30,858 nucleotides of DNA. It comes from Agrobacterium fabrum (GTDB lineage Bacteria > Pseudomonadota > Alphaproteobacteria > Rhizobiales > Rhizobiaceae). The stretch is from contig QFOL01000014.1 in NCBI GenBank assembly GCA_003241215.1, positions 1 through 30,858 of the forward strand, read 5' to 3'. A program made the position numbers and the translations under genes. The notes under the pieces are model-generated. The model made no database searches and was not told where the DNA came from. It was given only the letters and a program-made list of their open reading frames with translations. Below, one piece after another: positions 1 through 6,466 of this stretch (position 1 is the first letter of the stretch; each line of letters opens with the position of its first letter).

Positions 1-2
1 CG

Positions 3-53
3 CTTTCATGGAATGCGGCCGATGCCATCGTGCTCGGCCGGGTAGAGAAGTGA
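3..53 (+). CDS. C-terminal end of an ABC transporter ATP-binding protein (partial)
   Basis: Only the last 16 codons are in the window, ending in TGA at 51-53. The residues (LSWNAADAIVLGRVEK) look like the end of the TOBE domain that closes PotA/FbpC-type ATPases. The next gene starts 30 bases downstream on the same strand and encodes the matching solute-binding protein, with two permeases following. A PotA-like ATPase is therefore the natural expectation. The identification relies mainly on context, because the visible piece is too short to classify alone. Confidence 0.55.
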   Translation, partial: LSWNAADAIVLGRVEK

Positions 54-83
54 CCCCAAAAATAACCAGAGGAGAACTTTGAA

Positions 84-1373
84 ATGACCGATACCACCAA
101 CAGCAAGAAGGGCCTGTCCCGCCGCGGCCTCCTGAAGGCGGGCGCAGCCGCCACGGGTGCCGCAATCGGCTCCGGCCTCATCACCGGCTTCCCGACCATC
201 TGGGCGCAGAACCCGATCACCATCCGCCAGTTCGGCACCGGTGTGTCGAACCTCAACGCCATTGCCGAAAAGTGCAAGGCCGATCTCGGCATCACGCTCG
301 AAATGACGGCGACGGATTCGGATGCGGCCGCCCAGCGCGCCGTCACTCAGCCGAATTCCTACGACATCGCCGATATCGAATACTGGATCCTGAAGAAGGT
401 CTATCCGGCCGGCGTCATCCAGCCGATGGAAATCAAGAAGCTGAAATATTACGACAAGATCGTGCCGCTGTTCAAAAACGGCAAGCTGAAACCGGACAGC
501 GTCGTGGCGCAGGGCACGGCCCCGCACACGGTCGGTTTCGTCGAAAAGCCCGGCGACAAGACATTTGCCAAGGGCGAGACCGATTATTTCACCATGGTCC
601 CGACCATCTACAATGCCGATACGCTCGGCATCCGCCCCGATCTCGTCGGCCGCGATATCTCAAGCTGGGCCGATATCATGGACCCGAAGTTCAAGGGCAA
701 GACCTCGATCCTCAACATCCCCTCCATCGGCATCATGGATGCGGCGATGATCATGGAAGCCATGGGCAACATCAAATATGCCGACAAGGGCAACATGACC
801 AAGGAGGAGATCGACAAGACCATCGACTTCCTCATCAAGGCGAAGAAGGACGGCCAGTTCCGCGCCTTCTGGAAGAGCTTCGACGAGAGCGTCAACCTCA
901 TGGCCTCGGGCGAAGTCATCATCCAGTCCATGTGGTCGCCGGCCGTCGCCGCCGTTCGTTCCAAGGGCATCGCCTGCAAATACCAGCCGCTGAAGGAAGG
1001 CTATCGCTCCTGGGGCGGCGGTCTCGGGCTTGCGAAGCACCTCTCGGGCGCGAAACTCGATGCGGCCTATGAATATATCAACTGGTACACCTCGGGCTGG
1101 GTCGGCGCTTACCTCAACCGTCAGGGTTATTATTCCGCCGCCATGGAAACGGCGAAGGAACACATGTCCGCCGACGAATGGGGTTATTGGGTCGAGGGCA
1201 AGCCGGCTGGGGGCGATATCATCGCGCCTGACGGCAAGGTCATGGAAAAGGCCGGCGCTGTGCGCGATGGCGGCTCCTTCGAGGAGCGCATGGGCAAGGT
1301 CGCATGCTGGAACTCCGTCATGGACGAGGACCGCTACATGGTTCGTCGCTGGAACGAATTCATCGCGGCCTGA
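84..1373 (+). CDS. Tat-exported periplasmic solute-binding protein, PotD/SBP_bac_8-like ABC transporter
   Basis: A 429-residue protein with a clear twin-arginine signal (S12-R-R-G-L-L-K18) followed by an Ala/Gly-rich hydrophobic stretch and a likely cleavage near the WAQ at about residue 42. The mature part has the look of spermidine/putrescine or Fe-type binding proteins (SBP_bac_8 group): an IYNADTLG-like segment, SWADIMDPKFKGK after it, and a C-terminal YINWYTSGW region. It should deliver a small ligand to the permeases encoded by the next two genes. The start is supported by AGGAGAA about 10 bases upstream of ATG. Tat export suggests folding, possibly with a cofactor, before translocation. 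The substrate cannot be read from sequence; the racemase at the operon end hints at a hydantoin, amino-acid or related amide compound. Family confidence is high, substrate unknown. Confidence 0.85.
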   Translation: MTDTTNSKKGLSRRGLLKAGAAATGAAIGSGLITGFPTIWAQNPITIRQFGTGVSNLNAIAEKCKADLGITLEMTATDSDAAAQRAVTQPNSYDIADIEYWILKKVYPAGVIQPMEIKKLKYYDKIVPLFKNGKLKPDSVVAQGTAPHTVGFVEKPGDKTFAKGETDYFTMVPTIYNADTLGIRPDLVGRDISSWADIMDPKFKGKTSILNIPSIGIMDAAMIMEAMGNIKYADKGNMTKEEIDKTIDFLIKAKKDGQFRAFWKSFDESVNLMASGEVIIQSMWSPAVAAVRSKGIACKYQPLKEGYRSWGGGLGLAKHLSGAKLDAAYEYINWYTSGWVGAYLNRQGYYSAAMETAKEHMSADEWGYWVEGKPAGGDIIAPDGKVMEKAGAVRDGGSFEERMGKVACWNSVMDEDRYMVRRWNEFIAA

Positions 1374-1441
1374 TGTTTTTGAAGGACGAAGCCGGCGGTG
1401 AAGGCCGTCGGTCAGTCACATAGGCGTCGAAAACCCTCCGT

Positions 1442-1517
1442 CGTCATCCTCGGGCTTGACCCGAGGATCCACAATCTGGCGCGGCCATGGATCCTCGGGT
1501 CAAGCCCGAGGATGACG
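1442..1517. repeat. Palindromic intergenic repeat (RIME/REP-like), 30-bp arms
   Basis: Two perfect 30-base inverted arms (1442-1471 and 1488-1517) flank a 16-base centre. Each arm itself contains a smaller inverted repeat (CCTCGGG / CCCGAGG around CTTGA), so the element can fold as one long stem or as two side-by-side hairpins. From memory, this CTCGGGCTTGACCCGAGG type occurs in many copies between genes of Rhizobiales. It lies between the solute-binding protein and permease genes, where it could protect the upstream mRNA end or reduce downstream transcription. Confidence 0.85.
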
Positions 1518-1598
1518 GCGAGAGTGTAGAGGCCTTTGTCAACATGCTTGCCGGCGGCCTTCGCCACCGATGCATCTCTAAATCCAGCGAAAGGCTTC

Positions 1599-2513
1599 AT
1601 GATGGTGACGGTTAGACTCATCGGCGTCAGCGACAAAAAGGACAGGCCGCCCCGCAGCTTCGCGCTGCCGCAAAAGCTCGTGTCTTACGTCCAGGCCGCG
1701 CCGCTTTTGCTGATCCTCGGCTTTTTCCTGGCTCTGCCGATCCTCATGATCGCCGTCGTCAGCTTCTGGGATTACGATTTCGCCCAGATGTATCCGGATT
1801 TCGTGACGTTCAACTATCTGGAAACGCTCGGCTCCTGGGTCACCTGGCAGACCTATCTCAATACCCTGAAATATGCCGCCATGGTCTGGGCCATCACGCT
1901 GTTCTGCGGTTTCTGGGTCGCCTATTTCCTCGCCTTCCACATTCGCACCACCACCATGCAGATGGTGCTCTTCCTCGTCTGCACCGTGCCCTTCCTGACG
2001 TCGAACATCATCCGCATGATTTCCTGGATTCCGGTGCTGGGGCGAAACGGCCTCGTCAACAGCGCCCTGGTCGGCACCGGCATCATTCCTGAACCGATCG
2101 AATGGCTGCTTTATTCGGATTTTGCCGTGGTGCTCGCCATGGTGCATCTTTATACGTTGTTCATGGTCACTCCGATCTTCAACACGCTGATGCGCATCGA
2201 TAAATCGCTGATCGAGGCGGCGCGGGACGCCGGCGCGACGGGCTGGCAGACGCTCAGTAACGTCATCATTCCGCTTGCCAAGCCCGGCATGGCGATTGGC
2301 AGCATCTTCGTCGTCACGCTGGTCATGGCCGATTTCTCCACCGTTCAGGTGATGTCCGGCGGCCAGAGCGCCTCGGTGGCGCTGATGATGAAGAACCAGA
2401 TGTCGCTGCTGCAATATCCGGCCGCCGCTGCGAACGCCGTCATCCTGCTCATTCTCGTTCTGCTGATGGTCGCGGGCATCCTGCGCATCGTCGATATCCG
2501 CAAGGAGCTTTGA
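1599..2513 (+). CDS. ABC transporter permease, PotB-like
   Basis: An inner-membrane permease of about 304 residues with six predicted membrane segments, beginning with a hydrophobic helix (APLLLILGFFLALPILMIAVV). The cytoplasmic EAA loop is visible as IEAARDAGATGWQTLSNVIIPLAKPG, the contact for the ATPase. Length and layout match PotB-type permeases (BPD_transp_1). A longer reading to a TTG at 1536 is possible, but ATG at 1599 or 1602 fits better: AAAGG lies 4 or 7 bases upstream, and the extra N-terminal residues have no family character. The gene ends 4 bases before the second permease, which implies co-translation. It follows the palindromic repeat, so its expression may be lower than that of the binding protein. 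Confidence 0.85.
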   Translation: MMVTVRLIGVSDKKDRPPRSFALPQKLVSYVQAAPLLLILGFFLALPILMIAVVSFWDYDFAQMYPDFVTFNYLETLGSWVTWQTYLNTLKYAAMVWAITLFCGFWVAYFLAFHIRTTTMQMVLFLVCTVPFLTSNIIRMISWIPVLGRNGLVNSALVGTGIIPEPIEWLLYSDFAVVLAMVHLYTLFMVTPIFNTLMRIDKSLIEAARDAGATGWQTLSNVIIPLAKPGMAIGSIFVVTLVMADFSTVQVMSGGQSASVALMMKNQMSLLQYPAAAANAVILLILVLLMVAGILRIVDIRKEL

Positions 2514-2517
2514 TCCC

Positions 2518-3336
2518 ATGCATCAGGAGAAACGCGGCCGCGAATTCTATATCCTCGCCTTCTTTTTCGCCCTCTTCGTTCTGTTCCTCTACGGTCCGCT
2601 GTCGGCCATCCTCATCCTCGCCTTTCAGGGGCCGAATGGCGGCCTGACTTTCCCGCTGAATGGCGTTTCGCTGCACTGGTTCGGCAATCTTTTCGAACAG
2701 CAGGCGGTGGGCGATTTCGGCGGCTCCTTCCGCCGCTCCTTCGGGCTTGGCCTGATGGTCATGATCGTCACTGTCTTCGTCTCGCTTCTGGCGGGCCTGG
2801 CCTTCCGGCGAAAATTCATCGGCGCGACACCGCTTTTTTATCTCTCCGTTGCCAGCCTGGTGGTTCCGTCAATCATCATTTCTCTTGGCATTGGTGTTCT
2901 TTTCCAACAGCTTGGGCTAGAACCTTCATGGTATACATCAGCTTTTGGCGCGCATCTCACCTGGACGCTGCCATTTGGGGTGCTCATCATGCTGGCCGTG
3001 TTCAACCGCTTCTCGCCATCCTATGAGGAGGCAGCCCGTGACCTTGGCGCGTCCTCCTGGCAAACATTTGCCCATGTGGTGCTGCCGATGATCGCGCCGA
3101 GCCTGATCGGCGTCGGTCTTTTCGGCTTCACGCTTTCTTATGACGAGTTCGCCCGCACATTGATGACGTCAGGCACCTACAACACGCTGCCGCTGGAAAT
3201 CTACGGCATGACCACCAATGTCACGACGCCGGTGCTTTATGCGCTCGGTGCTGTTACAACCCTGTTTTCCTTCCTGGTGATCGCGGCCACGCTCGGCCTG
3301 ATCGTCACGCTCAATCGCCGCCATTCGCGCGGATAA
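2518..3336 (+). CDS. ABC transporter permease, PotC-like
   Basis: The second permease subunit, 272 residues, with about six hydrophobic helices and the EAA loop YEEAARDLGASSWQTFAHVV leading into LPMIAPSLIG. It should form a heterodimer with the preceding permease and be energised by the ATPase whose end is at the window edge. AAGGAG at 2502-2507 lies inside the end of the previous gene, 10 bases from the ATG, so the two genes are translationally linked. PotC is normally about 265 residues, so the protein is full length. The gene is followed after 11 bases by the racemase. Confidence 0.85.
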   Translation: MHQEKRGREFYILAFFFALFVLFLYGPLSAILILAFQGPNGGLTFPLNGVSLHWFGNLFEQQAVGDFGGSFRRSFGLGLMVMIVTVFVSLLAGLAFRRKFIGATPLFYLSVASLVVPSIIISLGIGVLFQQLGLEPSWYTSAFGAHLTWTLPFGVLIMLAVFNRFSPSYEEAARDLGASSWQTFAHVVLPMIAPSLIGVGLFGFTLSYDEFARTLMTSGTYNTLPLEIYGMTTNVTTPVLYALGAVTTLFSFLVIAATLGLIVTLNRRHSRG

Positions 3337-3347
3337 AGAAACGTAAA

Positions 3348-4103
3348 ATGCGCATTCTCGTCATCAATCCCAACACCACGCAATCCATGACCGCGACCAT
3401 TGCCGACGCCGCGACGCGGATAGCCGGCCGCGATACGGACATACTGGCCGTCACCTCGTCCATGGGGCCCGTCTCCATCGAAGGTTATTACGACGAGGTT
3501 TTCGCCGTGCCCGGCCTGCTGCTGGAGCTGGCAAAGGCGCCGGCGCTTGGAGCCGACGCGGCGGTCATCGCCTGTTTCGACGACACCGGGCTCGATGCGG
3601 CCCGCGCTCTCGCCGATATTCCCGTTATCGGCATCTGCGAGGCGGCGGTCTCCGCAACCGCCTTCATTGCGCAGAAATTCACCATCGTCACGACGATGGA
3701 ACGCTCGCGGCTGCCGCTGGAACATCTTGTCCATCGTTATGGCATGTCCGCCCGCTGCAATGTGCGCGCCGCGGATATTCCGGTCCTGTCGCTGGAAGAT
3801 CCCGCCTCGAACGCTCGTGAAAGGCTGCGCGCGGAAATCTCGCTGGCCCTGAAAGAGGACAGGGCGGAGGCGATCGTGCTCGGCTGCGCCGGCATGGCGG
3901 ACCTTGCCGTCGAACTGCGCGATGAATTCGGCGTTCCTGTCGTCGATGGCGTCGCGGCGGCCGTCAAGCAGGCGGAATCGCTGGTATCCATGGGGTTGTC
4001 CACCGCCAAGCGCGGCGCTTATGCCACGCCGCTCGCCAAACCCTATCGCGGATTGCTGGAGGCATTCCGGCCGGACAGGCTCTCCGGGGCGTCGGACGAT
4101 TGA
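3348..4103 (+). CDS. Hydantoin / Asp-Glu racemase family protein
   Basis: A 251-residue cytosolic protein of the Asp/Glu/hydantoin racemase family. It opens with the family signature MRILVINPNTT, and the two catalytic cysteines are present at C76 (AVIACFDDTG) and C180 (VLGCAGM). Rhizobial hydantoin racemases use a cysteine pair at nearly the same positions for two-base proton exchange at the C5 carbon of 5-substituted hydantoins. The gene is the last of the ABC operon (11-base gap after the permease), which suggests that the imported compound, or a product of it, is racemised. No hydantoinase or carbamoylase is in the window. The ribosome site is weak (AAAGAAACG). The last 61 bases overlap the convergent gene on the other strand. 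Related allantoin or arylmalonate racemase activities remain possible. Confidence 0.8.
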   Translation: MRILVINPNTTQSMTATIADAATRIAGRDTDILAVTSSMGPVSIEGYYDEVFAVPGLLLELAKAPALGADAAVIACFDDTGLDAARALADIPVIGICEAAVSATAFIAQKFTIVTTMERSRLPLEHLVHRYGMSARCNVRAADIPVLSLEDPASNARERLRAEISLALKEDRAEAIVLGCAGMADLAVELRDEFGVPVVDGVAAAVKQAESLVSMGLSTAKRGAYATPLAKPYRGLLEAFRPDRLSGASDD

Positions 4104-4939
4104 GATCGTGCCGTTTTCACCATCGCCGGCCATAAAGCGACGAACGCGAGCTGATAGGCGAGGTCACGCTGGACGGTCTGCAAAGTCAGATCGCTCAGAA
4201 TGACGCCGGAACCGTTCCTCTTCAGAATTTTCAACCGCTCGGCCCTGGCAAGCAGGGCCGTGACATGGGCACGGCTGACCCCGTAGGCGCGCGCCGATGC
4301 CTTGCGGGAGAAGGCGCAATCCGTCACATCGCAGGCTCCGGTTTCCGCGGCTGACAGCAGGTCCAGCAATATCGGGAAACCGGGCGCATGGCCGAGGAAC
4401 ATCCGCGTTTCCGCCGATGGAAACGGCAGATCCCGCGCATGCCGCAGGAACCAGCTCACACCGTCTATGAGGACGGCTGTTCCGACGGTCTCCTCCGCAG
4501 GCGTTTCCATTGCCGGGCTGGGCGCCCATGGCGAGGCCGCGATGAGGTAGGTTGCGGCGAGTTTTTCGATTGCAGCAATGAGCCAGCCATCCATGGACCA
4601 TGGCCGCTCGCGTTTATCGCCGTGCGGCGGGTGGCGCTGTGCGGTATTTTCCAGTTCCAGCCAGTCGATCAATGCGCGCGTCCTGCGGCTGGAGGCCCAG
4701 CCGGATGGAACGACGGCTGCCTGAACCGCCGCCAGCGTAAATCGCCCGCCATGGGCCGATGCGACGCCTAAGGCGCACATCACGGTGGCGAATGCGCCGA
4801 AGTCTCCGAGTGCGCGGACGAGGCGCTGCTCCTTTTTGAAGACGGCCGGGATCTCGGTGCATAGATAGGCGACGGCGTCGGCAAAGGCGTCATCGTTCAA
4901 TATCCTGTTCGCAAGTAAGTCCAGCCTCTCTCGAAGCAT
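4043..4939 (-). CDS. Uncharacterised protein with winged-helix-like segments, possible regulator
   Basis: A 298-residue soluble protein that I cannot assign to a named family. Two stretches look like winged helix-turn-helix DNA-binding units: about residues 65-110 (GRFTLAAVQAAVVPSGW followed by RRTRALIDWLELEN) and about 215-255 (RAYGVSRAHVTALLARAERL then an ILKRNGSG wing-like turn). Such an arrangement would suit a transcription factor. Its 3' end overlaps the end of the racemase gene by 61 bases in the convergent direction. ATG at 4939 is directly preceded by a perfect palindrome. No good Shine-Dalgarno site is visible, so the start is less certain. It could regulate the adjacent transport operon or the cassette upstream of it, but the sequence does not show which. 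Confidence 0.6.
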   Translation of the reverse strand: MLRERLDLLANRILNDDAFADAVAYLCTEIPAVFKKEQRLVRALGDFGAFATVMCALGVASAHGGRFTLAAVQAAVVPSGWASSRRTRALIDWLELENTAQRHPPHGDKRERPWSMDGWLIAAIEKLAATYLIAASPWAPSPAMETPAEETVGTAVLIDGVSWFLRHARDLPFPSAETRMFLGHAPGFPILLDLLSAAETGACDVTDCAFSRKASARAYGVSRAHVTALLARAERLKILKRNGSGVILSDLTLQTVQRDLAYQLAFVALWPAMVKTARSQSSDAPESLSGRNASSNPR

Positions 4940-4957
4940 GTCCGGCCGAGGCCGGAC
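4940..4957. promoter_or_regulatory. Perfect palindrome abutting the start of the 4043-4939 gene
   Basis: Two 8-base arms, GTCCGGCC and GGCCGGAC, are separated by GA and end at the base before the initiation codon of the minus-strand gene. It could be an operator for the possible regulator itself, or a hairpin that hides the ribosome site. Function is inferred; the palindrome is seen directly. Confidence 0.35.
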
Positions 4958-5516
4958 GAAGTCCCTTTTCGGGTGCGTCTTTGAAGCCGGGGCGCCTGCT
5001 TTTCCAGATACCTTTCTCCCATGGTTCTCTTGGCATTCGCTACTTTATGGCGAATTTCAAAGCGTGAGTTTCATGCGCTGGCGACGACCGCCCGGGGTGC
5101 GCGCGACGGCCGAAAGGTTCCGGTTCGGAAGATGCGTGCATTTTGTTGCACTCCCCCGACACCCTGTTGAACGGTATTAAAAAATACTCTCATAAATTGA
5201 GTGTTAAAGGGCACGTTAAAATGTGTTCCCTTTTGAGACGGTTTTCGAGAGCAGTGCCAACGGCGATTTTATCGTCTGTTTCTATTGAATAATTTAATGA
5301 AGTTTCGGATGCGGAATATTTCGCCCGGTTGCCCTGAATGCAATCTTTGAGGGTTGTGTTTTCGGTCTTGACGGCGTTGCAAAAAATGCACCCGGAACCG
5401 CCTGACACCCGAACATTACAGCCATGTCTCTGGCGCGGCCGGCAGCGATGCCGGGCGGCGTGTGGAGCCCGTCATGCTTTTTATCCATCCCCAATTCTCC
5501 AAAGGAGGCTGAAGCC
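4958..5516. other. Non-coding region with AT-rich core, upstream of the four-gene cassette
   Basis: I see no convincing gene in these 559 bases; the small open frames lack start signals and family character. Bases about 5170-5340 are distinctly AT-rich compared with everything around. They include AT runs and a hairpin-like pair AAAGGG / CCCTTT (about 5207-5237) with a short T run. The promoter of the cassette should be here, but no clean -35/-10 pair with 16-18 base spacing stands out. TTGACG occurs at about 5368 without a matching -10. Confidence 0.4.
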
Positions 5517-6416
5517 ATGCAACTTCGACATGTTATTTTCGCCGGCCTTGCGGCCATCGCGATGCAATTCGATATCCAGCCCCTGGGCGGGCCCGCCGTT
5601 GCGAACGCGGCCACCCTCACCACCGAGCAGGTGGCGGCTTTCCAGTCGAAACTGGAGCAGGCGGAAGCGGGTCGCGAGCTGCTCGGCCGCCGTTCCGTGT
5701 GCCTGATGGAGCATCTGACGGCGCAACAGCAGCTCAGCGCCGACCGTGAGAAGGCGCTGGGTCAGGCCATGTACCTGCAGATCGAGCTGGAGCGGCAGGT
5801 GGTGCAGTCCGAAACCAGCGTGAAGGGCTATGAGGAACTGGTTCAGTCCGAGGGCGAGAACGTCAGGGCGCGCCAGGCCACCTTCGAAAAGGCCCGCAGG
5901 GAAATGGAGGAACAGGCCAAGCGCGTCAGAATATGCAGCGGCGTCCTCTTCTTCCTGCCGGGAATTTGCCAGGCCGGCGACGCGGCGGTCAAGGCGCTGG
6001 GCTGGATGAAGGATGCGGAGCGGGAATACCGCATCGCCCAGCCGCGGCTGGACAATGCCCGGTCGGCTCTCGAAGGCGTTCGCAACCAGCTCGAAAACAA
6101 TCGCCGCCAGCTTGCGGCGGCGCAGCAGAGCCATGCCGAGAACCAGAAGGCGGTGAAAACGCTGGAGGAGCAGATCGCCAGGCTCAAGGCGGCGATCTCC
6201 ACGATCAACGTCAAGGTCCAGGACTTCAACATTCAGGTCGGCAACTTCACCAGCGCTCTGAAGGAAGCGAGCGAGGTCAATCCTGACGACGCGAAAATAC
6301 GTCAGGTTACGCGGCTGTCCGCCGAGATCGACGGCCTGACCAAGGACGTGCCGCAGTTCATTTCCGTGACCGAGGCCGGATTGCCGGACGACGCGAAGAA
6401 ACAATGCGGATCGTGA
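5517..6416 (+). CDS. Exported coiled-coil protein with Cys-bracketed hydrophobic tip; possible pore-forming toxin-like component
   Basis: A 299-residue protein not known to me by name. The start at ATG 5517 is chosen over 5424 because AAAGGAGG lies 7-8 bases upstream and a Sec-type signal follows (hydrophobic core LRHVIFAGLAAIAM, cleavage probably after VANAA, near residue 33). The mature protein is almost all helix. A coiled coil runs over about residues 35-137, then a short hydrophobic segment C140-SGVLFFLPGI-C151 bounded by cysteines, then a second long coiled coil (about 165-265). Further cysteines are at 62 and near the C-terminus. Two long helices joined by a hydrophobic tip is the layout of alpha-helical pore-forming toxins (ClyA, HBL/NHE, XaxAB), but no sequence signature confirms it. 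It heads a four-gene cassette. A periplasmic scaffold or adaptor is the main alternative. Confidence 0.6.
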   Translation: MQLRHVIFAGLAAIAMQFDIQPLGGPAVANAATLTTEQVAAFQSKLEQAEAGRELLGRRSVCLMEHLTAQQQLSADREKALGQAMYLQIELERQVVQSETSVKGYEELVQSEGENVRARQATFEKARREMEEQAKRVRICSGVLFFLPGICQAGDAAVKALGWMKDAEREYRIAQPRLDNARSALEGVRNQLENNRRQLAAAQQSHAENQKAVKTLEEQIARLKAAISTINVKVQDFNIQVGNFTSALKEASEVNPDDAKIRQVTRLSAEIDGLTKDVPQFISVTEAGLPDDAKKQCGS

Positions 6417-6466
6417 ACGATCACCCCCATCACTCTCCGTAACCACCCATCAACAGGAGCATGAAA

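Noticed and set aside
1536..1598. TTG start extending the first permease by 21 residues
   Set aside because: No ribosome site at the TTG and the extra residues are not permease-like; ATG 1599/1602 has AAAGG upstream.
1412..1636. Minus-strand frame across the palindromic repeat (contains LGLDPRIH and SSPRMT)
   Set aside because: This is the well-known false translation of the repeat element itself; no start signal or family support, and it overlaps the permease start.
4938..5180. Small plus-strand frame of 80 residues
   Set aside because: Arg-rich composition typical of a random frame, no ribosome site, and it runs through the palindrome and AT transition.
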